Source: Rhodoplanes sp. Z2-YC6860 (lineage in GTDB: Bacteria; Pseudomonadota; Alphaproteobacteria; Rhizobiales; Xanthobacteraceae). From it: a DNA stretch of 64,000 nucleotides. A program made the translations under genes and the position numbers. The notes beneath the pieces are model-generated. The model did not search any database. It was given only the letters and a program-made list of their open reading frames with translations, and was not told the DNA's origin. The first letter of the stretch is position 1; each line of letters opens with the position of its first letter. The stretch covers positions 4,672,029 through 4,736,028 of the forward strand of contig NZ_CP007440.1 of NCBI RefSeq assembly GCF_001579845.1, given 5' to 3'. Of this stretch, positions 45,348 to 54,385 are shown piece after piece.

Positions 45348-46193
45348 GTGCTCCACGCGCTGCTGCCATTTGTCTTTGCGCTGCTCTGGGCGTCGTCCTA
45401 CGTCGCCGCCAAGGTCGGCCTGATCGACGCCTCGCCGTTCGCACTGGTCGGCGCGCGGCTGTCGATCGCGGCCGCGGCAGCGGCATTGCTGATGTGGCTG
45501 ATGGGCCGGCGCTGGCCGCGCGCGAAATCCTGGCCGTACATCCTCCTCGGCGGCGCGCTCCTGCACGGCCTCGGCCTGTCGATGACGCACGCCGCCCTCG
45601 TCGCGGTCGACGCCACGCCGACCGCGCTGGTGCATGCGTTTCATCCGATCCTGACCGCTGCGCTGAGCGTCGGGCTGTTCAACGAGCGCTTCGCGCCGTG
45701 GCAATGGCTCGGCGTATTCCTTGGCTTTGTCGGCGTGCTGCTCGGCGTGCCGCTGTCGCTCGGCAGCGGCAATCTCGCACTGCTCGCGCTCAGCCTGTTC
45801 GGACTGACCGCCGGCACGCTGACGCTGAAACGCTTCGCCGCCGACGTGCCGGCCTTCGAGTCGACGTCGGTGCAACTCATCGGCGGCGCCGCGATGACGG
45901 TTGTCTTGATGCTGCTGTTCGAAACGCCGCACTGGCATTGGACCGCGCATTTCGTCGAGGCGCTGGCCTGGAATACGGTCGCAATGTCGATCGGCGGCAT
46001 GGCGATCTACAGCCTGATGCTGGAGCGCTACGGCGCAGGCCGCGCGTCGTCGGGCTTCTTCGTCGTGCCCGGCGCGTCGGCGATTCTCGCGATGGCGCTT
46101 CTTGGCGAACATCTTTCGCCAATGGCGATCGCCGGACTTGCGGCATCCACCATCGGTGTCGTTCTCGTGTGGTGGAAGCCAAAGCCGAATTGA
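45348..46193 (+). CDS. EamA-family (DMT superfamily) transporter
   Basis: A 281-residue membrane protein with ten predicted TM segments arranged as two EamA repeats, for example LPFVFALLWASSYVAAKVGL and, in the second half, AWNTVAMSIGGMAIYSLMLERYGAGRA with a conserved VVPGASAILAMALLGEHLS near the end. DMT exporters move amino acids or other metabolites; the substrate is unclear. The only start is a GTG at 45348 without a strong Shine-Dalgarno; no later start keeps TM1 intact. It lies 120 bp after the ABM gene. Confidence 0.85.
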   Translation: MLHALLPFVFALLWASSYVAAKVGLIDASPFALVGARLSIAAAAAALLMWLMGRRWPRAKSWPYILLGGALLHGLGLSMTHAALVAVDATPTALVHAFHPILTAALSVGLFNERFAPWQWLGVFLGFVGVLLGVPLSLGSGNLALLALSLFGLTAGTLTLKRFAADVPAFESTSVQLIGGAAMTVVLMLLFETPHWHWTAHFVEALAWNTVAMSIGGMAIYSLMLERYGAGRASSGFFVVPGASAILAMALLGEHLSPMAIAGLAASTIGVVLVWWKPKPN

Positions 46194-46251
46194 TTGTGGA
46201 ACCTTCCTTCGTCGACGCTGTTTGTTTGTCAAACACCTGACGGAGGAACAC

Positions 46252-46338
46252 ATGGGTTTTGGACGAGGTTTGTTGCTGTGGATGCTTGGCATCCCGTTGC
46301 CGATCATTCTTCTGCTGGCGTTGTTCTGGCATCACTGA
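46252..46338 (+). CDS. 28-residue membrane protein
   Basis: MGFGRGLLLWMLGIPLPIIL, then LLALFWHH. It is a single hydrophobic segment with a short charged N terminus, too short for usual gene finders. GGAGG lies 6 bp upstream of the ATG, an excellent Shine-Dalgarno. I recall near-identical short proteins in many alpha- and gammaproteobacterial genomes, always unnamed. A near-match to the EcfG promoter (GGAAC-N16-TGTT, 46198-46222) precedes it. Confidence 0.7.
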   Translation: MGFGRGLLLWMLGIPLPIILLLALFWHH

Positions 46339-46440
46339 CCGCGCGACTTAGCGTGTCTCATCAAACCAACACGGCCTGTGGCGCAATGCGCTGCGGGCCG
46401 CGTTGTTTTTTGCTTCGCTTCAAACAGGTCATGCTCCGCC

Positions 46441-46806
46441 GTCCCGGGGTTTTGTTTTCGGACGCCCGGGTGCGCCCGTCTCCCTGTTTTCCTTCTCTCT
46501 CCCGAGCGGGAGAGGAATGGAGCGCCGGGAGGCGCCACGGAGCTTGCGAGGCTCCGTCAGGCCAGCCTTGCGATCGGCCGGCCTGCGCGCCGAGCTTCCG
46601 GGACCCAATGCTGTGAGGGCAGTGGGGGTCCCGGGGCGCGCGGGCCGTGCGAAGAGCCCGACGCCTCCCGGCGCTCCATCCGCGGCACGCGTTGTCGGCG
46701 GCCGCGTCTTGCTCCGTCATCAGGCGTCGCGATCGACGACGCCTTTCGACGGTGCAGGACGAAATGATCGTTACGCTAGATGAAAGAACAAATCAAGAAC
46801 AATAAT
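46441..46806 (+). repeat. Dispersed structured repeat, copy 2 (about 366 bp)
   Basis: Direct repeat of 12041-12403; most of the length is identical, with point differences and small indels. The 17-bp inverted repeat is perfect here (46518-46534 with 46662-46678, TGGAGCGCCGGGAGGCG), bounding a 161-bp palindromic core. Internal hairpins are GGAGCTTGCGAGGCTCC and GGGACCC/GGGTCCC. The last 25 bp carry an intact LexA-type box (46786-46800). It lies wholly in the 46339-46895 gap. No transposase frame is present. The stretch 46339-46440 before it and 46807-46895 after it hold no gene. Confidence 0.88.
46786..46800 (-). promoter_or_regulatory. LexA (SOS) box at the end of repeat copy 2
   Basis: GAAC-AAATCAA-GAAC on the plus strand, which is GTTC-N7-GTTC on the minus strand, the alphaproteobacterial LexA consensus, a perfect match. 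It lies 96 bp upstream of the DUF3617 gene and 1 kb from any other gene start. The corresponding position in repeat copy 1 is degraded. That it is used is inference. Confidence 0.6.
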
Positions 46807-46895
46807 GACACCAACTTGATGGCATGAACCCTCCCCGGCCGGCGCGCGACACATGGCCAGCGCCCATCGCACGCGATCCGCGCGGCTGGAATCCG

Positions 46896-47384
46896 ATGAA
46901 GCCTCAAACCCGATGCACGCTCGCGCCGAGTCTCGCCGCCGGCGTCCTATTGGCACTGGCCTCGCAGGCCTTCGCGCAATCCTCGGCGCCATTGCTCGAG
47001 CCGAAGCCCAGCTTTCAGCCCGGTATGTACGAGACCGAGAGCCGCAACTCGGCGTTCCAGGATCAGCCGGTGAAGAGCCGGACCTGCATCGCGTCGGAAG
47101 ACTTCGACGCCTTCCGGCAGGAGACGATGGCGCAATATCAGAAATCGCCGCAGTTCGTGAAGGATTGTCAGCTGAGCGACACCCGCACACTGCCGAACGG
47201 CTTTGCGTTCGCGATGCAGTGCAAGGGCACCAAGACCATCCTCACCTATCGCTTCGGCAAGGACATGGTCAGCGGCACCATCGACACGCTGATCGTCAGC
47301 GCGCCGAAGTATTCGTCGTCGATCCTGACGATGATGCGGCGGGTCGGCGATTGTCCGGGGCAGCAGTCGGGACGGCCGTTGTAA
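46896..47384 (+). CDS. Exported DUF3617-like protein
   Basis: A 162-residue protein. The signal peptide is SLAAGVLLALASQAFAQ (cleavage about residue 29). The mature part is beta-rich: FQPGMYETESRNSAFQDQ, KSRTCIASEDFDAFRQE, VKDCQLSDTRTLPNGFAFAMQC. The order PG-Y/W-E then Cys in x-T/S-x-ED and two later Cys fits DUF3617, a periplasmic family of unknown function. The first ATG of the frame (46824) would add 24 residues before the signal; 46896 is preferred. It is the first gene after repeat copy 2 and its LexA-type box. Confidence 0.7.
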   Translation: MKPQTRCTLAPSLAAGVLLALASQAFAQSSAPLLEPKPSFQPGMYETESRNSAFQDQPVKSRTCIASEDFDAFRQETMAQYQKSPQFVKDCQLSDTRTLPNGFAFAMQCKGTKTILTYRFGKDMVSGTIDTLIVSAPKYSSSILTMMRRVGDCPGQQSGRPL

Positions 47385-47397
47385 TACGCACCAACTC

Positions 47398-47480
47398 GTA
47401 GGGTAGGCTGAGCGTAGCGAAGCCACGCAGCGTCAGGCAGAACGCGTGGGCACGGCGCTTCGCGCCTTTTGCCACCCTAC
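47398..47480. repeat. Short palindromic-end element (about 83 bp) between convergent genes
   Basis: Starts GTAGGGTAGGCTGAGC and ends GCCACCCTAC, with outer inverted repeat GTAGGGT/ACCCTAC. It carries GCGTAGCGAAGCCACGC- and GCGCTTCGCGCC-type stems. I know similar TAGGGTGGG elements to be widespread between genes in Rhizobiales. It supplies the TAG stop (47477-47479) of the acyltransferase gene. Confidence 0.65.
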
Positions 47481-48367
47481 GATCTGTCCGAATGAGCGAG
47501 TTGCTCCATCCGCTGTCGCAAAAACTCGATCGCCTCCTGGCCGGTCGCAAAACCGGAAAGCTCCGCCGGTTGGACCGGCATTCCGATCGTGGCGCGCAGC
47601 GTGCGACCGCGATAGTCTTCCACCGCGCAGATGGCCCGCACGTTCTGCAGCACCGGCAAAAAAGCACCGAGAAACCGTGACGTCCAATTTGGTGCCCCAT
47701 GCAAATAGACCGGCAACACCGTCGCGCGGGTTTGCAAGGCCATCGCCGCAACGTGTGGACTCCACACCCGGTCCGCGACCGACAAATGGCGCCAGTGGAA
47801 GCGCGAGACGCGGGCGGCGGGAAACACCAGCAAGGCTTTGCCGTCAGCAAGCCATCGCATCGCCCGCCGCAGGCTGCGCATGGTGAGGTTGCGCCTGCTC
47901 CGGCTCCCTGGCCGCCCCACAAAAAACCACCGGTCCTGAAAGTCCGGAATGACCGTCATCATACTGTGAGCCATGATCGAGACTTCGGACCGCACAGTCC
48001 GAAGCACCGCGTCGATCAGCATGCCGTCAAAGAAACCAAGCGGATGGTTTGCGACGATGAGGAGCGGACCCGTTTTCGGAATGGCTTGTAACGGCGCTCC
48101 GGCCAATTCAACGCGCACTTTTGATGCATCGAGGAAGATTTGCGAGAACTCCTCGGGGGTGCAGCGCGGCAATTCTCTGTAGACCCGGTTGAACTGCGCA
48201 AAGCCGAGCAGCCGATGCACGTGCGGCGTGACCGCCTCCGCCAACGGGCCCGGCAAACCCTTTTTTCGAAGGTTGACGGTAAAAACCTCGGCACATCGCG
48301 GCGGAGATGCGTGCCGCGTGTCAGCGTTCATCGGCGCGGTCGCTTCATCGGGCGGCAACCGGTTCAT
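47477..48367 (-). CDS. Lysophospholipid acyltransferase family protein (PlsC-like)
   Basis: A 296-residue protein of the LPLAT superfamily, which transfers acyl groups to lysophospholipids or related alcohols. The catalytic HxxxxD-type motif is ANHPLGFFDGML; the Asp is six positions after the His rather than five, as in a known subgroup. The later block LLVFPAARVSR corresponds to the FPEG motif. No TM segment is certain. The start ATG at 48367 is 3 bp past the P450 stop (TGAGCATG), so it is coupled to it. Repeat 47398-47480 abuts and ends the gene. Confidence 0.82.
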   Translation of the reverse strand: MNRLPPDEATAPMNADTRHASPPRCAEVFTVNLRKKGLPGPLAEAVTPHVHRLLGFAQFNRVYRELPRCTPEEFSQIFLDASKVRVELAGAPLQAIPKTGPLLIVANHPLGFFDGMLIDAVLRTVRSEVSIMAHSMMTVIPDFQDRWFFVGRPGSRSRRNLTMRSLRRAMRWLADGKALLVFPAARVSRFHWRHLSVADRVWSPHVAAMALQTRATVLPVYLHGAPNWTSRFLGAFLPVLQNVRAICAVEDYRGRTLRATIGMPVQPAELSGFATGQEAIEFLRQRMEQLAHSDRS

Positions 48368-48369
48368 GC

Positions 48370-49782
48370 TCAATTCGGCAGTTGGACCAGCTTGCGAATG
48401 CTGCCGCGCACGTGGGAGCCGGCAAACGCGCGATCCTGTGGAAAGAGCGTGGCCGGAATTCGGCCCTGCGGCGTGAGCGTCAGCGTGACTTTGTAGTCGA
48501 TGGGGATATCCGGCGCCAACGCCACGCGAAAGCGCGTCAGGATCGTCGCCACCATCACCTTGAGCAGCGATGTGCCAAAGTTCGAGCCCGGACAGGTGTA
48601 CGGACCGGCGCTGAAGCGGAAAAACTCGTAGAGCGACGGATTGAGGTTCGCCCATCGCTCGGGCTTGAAGCAGTCGGGGTCGGGATACAGATCGGGATCG
48701 CGGTTGGTGAGGAACGGGCTCAGCACCGCTTTGGTGCCCTGCGCGACCGGGATATCGCCGATCGTCGTGTCTCTCGCGGCGACGCGAAACTGCTGCGGAA
48801 CGGGAGGAAAGAGACGCAGGCTCTCGTTGATCACCCCATCGAACAACGGCAGGTCCCCGATCCGGTCGACGCTCGGCGTTGCCCCCGCAAGACGCCCCTC
48901 AAGCTCGTCCAGCAAATCCCGCGCGACCTTCGGATGCTGGCACAGCAAGACCAAGGTCCACATCAAAGCGTTCTGGCAGGTCTCGAATGCCGCAACCATG
49001 AGCGGCGGGATGTGCCCGATGGTCTCGATGTCGCTGAGAGACCGGCCTTTCTCATCGGGATTGTTTGCCACGATCGCGAACAGATCGTTGCTGTCGGCCG
49101 AGCCCCGCTTGCGTTTGAGCCAATCCAGAAGACGCACCTTCAGATGTCGCCCATCCCGCAACATGTCGTGATATGGCGCACCGCGAACATTGAAAGGGCA
49201 AAGGAACACCTTCCAGGAGAACGCATGGTTGTAGAAATGATCGACCAGCTCGGCGACCGGCAAGCCACGCTCCCGGTCGTTGCCGAACAACAAACTGATC
49301 GACAACGTCTGGATCAAGCGGCGCGAATAGGCCCACAGATCGATGGTCTCGTGAATCGGCCAGCGTTCGACCTCAGCCGCCGCCAGGTCGCCCATCCGCG
49401 AGCTCTGGGCGCTGATGCTTCTTTGGCTGAGCGGCGGGACGATGAGACTGCGGTAGTGTTTGTGGGTCTCGTCATGAAGACTGAAAATGCCGGTGGACAC
49501 CTCGCGCGCCGCTGAGCCTCTGGGACCGCCCGGCCCGAGCGAGCGGGTGCGCCATATCGTCGGGTCGCTCAGGACTGCGCGATTGAAGTCAGCGCCAACG
49601 CCGCTGATGATGAATGGCTTGGAATGCCGGCTGCGCCGTTTTATCGGCCACCGGATGGGTGCCGTGATGATGACGACCCGGCCCCGCTCGCGATGGCAAC
49701 GGGCCAGCGTTCCGAGCGGATCGAACAGGAAGCGCGTCAGGCACCAGGCCGATTCAAGATGGTTCAGACGGGTTGGCTGCAT
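48370..49782 (-). CDS. Cytochrome P450
   Basis: A 470-residue soluble P450. The I-helix is LMVAAFETCQNALMW, the K-helix ExxR is NESLRLFPP, and the meander is FKPERW. The haem loop is FSAGPYTCPGSNFG with the proximal Cys about 397; the usual Arg of FxxGxRxCxG is Tyr here. It hydroxylates an unknown substrate with electrons from a redox partner not encoded in the window. The ATG at 49782 is 11 bp after the liuB stop, and the frame is open further upstream (inside liuB). Its stop precedes the acyltransferase start by 2 bp, so liuB, P450 and acyltransferase form an operon. Confidence 0.9.
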   Translation of the reverse strand: MQPTRLNHLESAWCLTRFLFDPLGTLARCHRERGRVVIITAPIRWPIKRRSRHSKPFIISGVGADFNRAVLSDPTIWRTRSLGPGGPRGSAAREVSTGIFSLHDETHKHYRSLIVPPLSQRSISAQSSRMGDLAAAEVERWPIHETIDLWAYSRRLIQTLSISLLFGNDRERGLPVAELVDHFYNHAFSWKVFLCPFNVRGAPYHDMLRDGRHLKVRLLDWLKRKRGSADSNDLFAIVANNPDEKGRSLSDIETIGHIPPLMVAAFETCQNALMWTLVLLCQHPKVARDLLDELEGRLAGATPSVDRIGDLPLFDGVINESLRLFPPVPQQFRVAARDTTIGDIPVAQGTKAVLSPFLTNRDPDLYPDPDCFKPERWANLNPSLYEFFRFSAGPYTCPGSNFGTSLLKVMVATILTRFRVALAPDIPIDYKVTLTLTPQGRIPATLFPQDRAFAGSHVRGSIRKLVQLPN

Positions 49783-49793
49783 CGATTTCAAGT

Positions 49794-51398
<1,605 letters not shown>

Positions 51399-51500
51399 CC
51401 GAATCTCCCTGACCGTTTCTTGGCGGTCTCTTGCAATGCGCAAAGTCTAACGTGAATGGCGCTTCAGGGTGGAACAAAAAACCGGTTTATGCGGTTTTGC

Positions 51501-51525
51501 GGAACGAATTTTAGCGCGAGACGTT
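51501..51525 (+). promoter_or_regulatory. EcfG-type general-stress promoter of the DUF1236 gene
   Basis: GGAAC (51501-51505), 16-bp spacer, CGTT (51522-51525): a perfect match to the alphaproteobacterial sigma-EcfG consensus GGAAC-N16/17-CGTT. It is 57 bp before the gene start. Confidence 0.8.
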
Positions 51526-51582
51526 TTTTGCAGAGCCGATGAGGACTTCGGCAAGAAACGATAATCATCAGAGGAGATGGGA

Positions 51583-52413
51583 ATGAAGAAAACGCTTCTG
51601 GCGACGGTAGCAGCTGCAGCACTGTTCGCGGGCTCCGGCCTCGCGATGGCCCAGGGCGCAGCCAAGGAAGGCGGCGCGAAGGGTGGCGCTGCTGAAATGA
51701 ATCGTGGCGGTGCATCGGAGATGCATAAGGGCGGCGCGGAAATGAACCGCGGCGCAGAGCACAAGGCTGGCGCCGAGAGCAAGAGCAAGGCTGAGACCAC
51801 CGGCCAGGGTGCCGGGATGGACACCAAGGCCGACAGCAAATCCGGCGCGGACATGAAGTCCCGGAGCCAGACCGAGAAGAGCGGCGCGGCCGAGCACAAC
51901 AAGTCGCAGGCCCAGAGCAAGGAAGGCCCGGCTGAGAACAAGACCCAGGCTCAGGACAACAAGGCTGCTCCGGCCAACAGGAACCAGGCGCAGGAAAATA
52001 AGATGGCCCCGGCCAATCGCAATCAGGCGCAGGAGAACCGAAACCAGCCTGCGAACCAGTCGGCGCAGGACAACAAGGCGAACACCAAGTCCACCACTAC
52101 CACTGGCCAGGGTGCGGCGACTTCGACGCAGGCCGGCGGCGCGGTCAATCTGACGTCTGAGCAGAAGACCACGCTCCGGACGAGCGTGATCGAAAAGAGC
52201 GGCTCGGCGAAAATCTCGCGCAGCCAGGTCAACTTCAACATCAACGTCGGCACCGTCGTGCCGCGGAGCGGCAGCGTCCGGTACGTGGAAGTGTCTGAAC
52301 CGCTGATCCGAATCCACCCGGCGTGGCGTGGCTTCAAGTACTTCGTGGTCGACGAGGAGATCGTCATCATCGATCCGGCCTCGTACACGATCGTTGCGGT
52401 GCTCAACGTCTAA
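51583..52413 (+). CDS. Exported DUF1236 protein with a low-complexity repeat region
   Basis: A 276-residue protein. The signal peptide is TLLATVAAAALFAGSGLAMAQ (cleavage about residue 22). A long low-complexity region follows (about 25-165) rich in Gly, Ala, Lys, Glu, Asn and Gln, with repeats such as EMNRGGASEMHKGGAEMNRG and APANRNQAQENK. The C-terminal DUF1236 domain contains VNFNINVGTVVPRSGSVRYV, RIHPAWRGFKYFVVDEEIVI and a closing YTIVAVLNV. DUF1236 proteins are rhizobial periplasmic proteins of unknown function. The start ATG (51583; also 51577) has GAGGAG upstream. The perfect EcfG promoter suggests general-stress control. A terminator follows. Confidence 0.85.
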   Translation: MKKTLLATVAAAALFAGSGLAMAQGAAKEGGAKGGAAEMNRGGASEMHKGGAEMNRGAEHKAGAESKSKAETTGQGAGMDTKADSKSGADMKSRSQTEKSGAAEHNKSQAQSKEGPAENKTQAQDNKAAPANRNQAQENKMAPANRNQAQENRNQPANQSAQDNKANTKSTTTTGQGAATSTQAGGAVNLTSEQKTTLRTSVIEKSGSAKISRSQVNFNINVGTVVPRSGSVRYVEVSEPLIRIHPAWRGFKYFVVDEEIVIIDPASYTIVAVLNV

Positions 52414-52433
52414 GTCGACGGAGCATCCGAATG

Positions 52434-52470
52434 CACGAAGGGCGGCCCGGTCGGCCGCCCTTCGGCATTT
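52434..52470 (+). terminator. Terminator after the DUF1236 gene
   Basis: A 12-bp stem (52436-52447 with 52453-52464, CGAAGGGCGGCC/GGCCGCCCTTCG), loop CGGTC, then CATTTT. It lies between convergent transcripts and may serve the ABC operon as well. Confidence 0.88.
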
Positions 52471-52491
52471 TCAGGTTCTGTCAGGCCAGCG

Positions 52492-53451
52492 CTAAGCTCT
52501 GACCTCCTGCCGCTGGAACACGACATAGCCCACGACGTAGAGCAGGATCGTGCCGGCGATCAGACTGACCATCTGCGGCCAGGTCTGGATGATGCTCTCG
52601 TTCAGCGGCAGCGGCGACGGCACGCGGCCCTGGAACTGGGCGAGCAGCGTGGTCATCGACTGGGCGTCGGGATTGAGCATTGCGATCACGACCTCGCCGT
52701 AGAGCGTGCCGGGCGAGACCCGCGATAGCGCCGTCTGCCAGGCGAGCGTGTCCGGCGTCGGCAGGCCGAGCGTTGCGAACCGGATGTCGGAGGGCGAGAT
52801 TACCTCGCCGAGCATCTGGGCGAGCGCGGGCCAAAGCAGCGACAGGAACAGCCAGAGGCCGAGTGCCACGAGCGCGGCCGTTGCGGTCGAGCGGAACGCC
52901 ACTGACAGCAGGATCGACAGCGCGAGCCAGATGCCGCCGTAGACGATGGTGGCGAACAGGAAGATTAGCAGCCGTCCGATCTCCTCGCCGCTGGGCGGGA
53001 TGCCGAGCCGAATCAAGCCATAGCCGAGAACCAGCAGCCACAGCGTGACGAGACAGATGGTCAGCGTGATCAAGCCGGCCAGGAACTTCCCGAACAGCAG
53101 CGCGTCGCGATAGATCGGCTGCGCCAGGATGCGGGACATGGTGCGGCGGTTGTATTCGCCGTTGACCGAGTCGAAGCCGAGCCCGATCGCCATGATCGGC
53201 ACGAGAATGCTGATCACCACCACGAACGACAACAATGTCTGCCCCGGCGGCGCGAACAGCCGCAGGAACAGGAACGGGTCCTCCGCCGTGGTGTTGCGGA
53301 TCTGCTCGGCGGCGAAATAGACCACCGCCGCGCCCAGCACGACGACCAGAAGCTGCATGACCAGCATGCGCGCGCTGGTCAGATGGTCGAACAGCTCCCG
53401 GAAGAACACGACGCTCATGCCCTGCCAGGGCGAACCTTCACGCTGCGGCAT
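52492..53451 (-). CDS. ABC-2 type transporter permease
   Basis: A 319-residue integral membrane protein with six hydrophobic segments (for example LVMQLLVVVLGAAVVYFAAEQ, LLSFVVVISILVPIMAIGLGFD and the long periplasmic loop before the last TM). FDSVNGEYNRRTMSRILAQPIYRDALLFGKFL matches the ABC-2 permease family that exports drugs, lipids or polysaccharide-linked molecules. Its start overlaps the ATPase stop by 14 bp, so they are coupled. It is the third gene of a NEW3-ATPase-permease operon. Confidence 0.88.
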   Translation of the reverse strand: MPQREGSPWQGMSVVFFRELFDHLTSARMLVMQLLVVVLGAAVVYFAAEQIRNTTAEDPFLFLRLFAPPGQTLLSFVVVISILVPIMAIGLGFDSVNGEYNRRTMSRILAQPIYRDALLFGKFLAGLITLTICLVTLWLLVLGYGLIRLGIPPSGEEIGRLLIFLFATIVYGGIWLALSILLSVAFRSTATAALVALGLWLFLSLLWPALAQMLGEVISPSDIRFATLGLPTPDTLAWQTALSRVSPGTLYGEVVIAMLNPDAQSMTTLLAQFQGRVPSPLPLNESIIQTWPQMVSLIAGTILLYVVGYVVFQRQEVRA

Positions 53452-54385
53452 GACTCACTCCCTGGCGCTGGAAGTAGGCGGTGTAGATGGCGTCGAGCGA
53501 CGGCTCGGCGATCGAAAGCCGGCGCAATGCGCCGCCGGCGTTGACCACGGTCGCGGCGGCCTGCGGCCGCACGTCGGTCTCGGCGAGCAGCCGGTAGCGG
53601 CTCGGGCCGGACTGGTCGACGGCCTTGACGCCCGAGATCTCGGAGAACTTGACGGCAAGCCCCTCGCCGTCCGCCTCGACCTCGACGTTGTAGCCGCCGC
53701 CCAGCACCTCGCGGGCCAGCTCCGGAACGGTGCCAAGCAGGGCGATCTTGCCGGAGTTGAACAGCGCGACACGGTCGCAGATGCTCTGCACGCGCTCGAG
53801 CAGATGCGACGACACCATCACGGCGACGCCGTGCTGCTTGAGCGACCGGATCATCTCCAGAAGCTCGGAGGTGGCGTGCGGATCGAGGCCCGACGTCGGC
53901 TCGTCGAGGATCGCGATCGAAACGTCCTTCATCAGGATCTCGGCAAGGCCCAGTCGCTGGCGCATGCCGCGCGAGAAGGCGCCGACCCGCCTCTGCCCGA
54001 CGTCGCTGAGGCCCACGCGTTCAAGGGCTTCGGCGATGCGCTTGTCGCGCAGCTCGGTCGGAATGCCGATCAGGGCCGCGGTGTAACGCAGGTTGTCCAC
54101 CGCGGTCATGTAGTCGTAGAAGCCCACGGTGTCCGGCAGATAGCCGACCACCCGCTTCACCTGCAACGGCTCGCGCATGGGGTTGTGACCCATGACGCTG
54201 ACGCGGCCTGAGGTGATGTCGGTCAAGCCCAGCATCATCAGGATGGTGGTGGTCTTGCCGGCGCCGTTCGGCCCGAGGAGGCCGAAGATCTCGCCCTTGC
54301 CGACCGTGAACGAGATGCCGTCCACGGCAGTGGTGCGGCCGTAGCGTTTGGTCAGCCCCTCGACTTCGATGACATTCTCGCTCAT
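53438..54385 (-). CDS. ABC transporter ATP-binding protein
   Basis: A 315-residue ATPase. Walker A is GLLGPNGAGKTTTI, the signature is FSRGMRQRLGLAE (an FSRGM variant of LSGGQ), Walker B is SIAILDEPTSGLD and the H-loop is VSSHLLERVQ. The C-terminal about 80 residues form an extra regulatory or interface domain. It energises the adjacent permease. The ATG at 54385 overlaps the NEW3 stop (ATGA). The substrate is unknown; the companion NEW3 protein is the only hint. Confidence 0.94.
   Translation of the reverse strand: MSENVIEVEGLTKRYGRTTAVDGISFTVGKGEIFGLLGPNGAGKTTTILMMLGLTDITSGRVSVMGHNPMREPLQVKRVVGYLPDTVGFYDYMTAVDNLRYTAALIGIPTELRDKRIAEALERVGLSDVGQRRVGAFSRGMRQRLGLAEILMKDVSIAILDEPTSGLDPHATSELLEMIRSLKQHGVAVMVSSHLLERVQSICDRVALFNSGKIALLGTVPELAREVLGGGYNVEVEADGEGLAVKFSEISGVKAVDQSGPSRYRLLAETDVRPQAAATVVNAGGALRRLSIAEPSLDAIYTAYFQRQGVSHAAA

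Noticed and set aside
42888-46307. A 1139-codon open frame on the minus strand
   Set aside because: It runs antisense through four genes with clear domains and signals. The translation is compositionally odd (many His, Arg, Asp) and has no domain; this is the usual GC-rich antisense effect.
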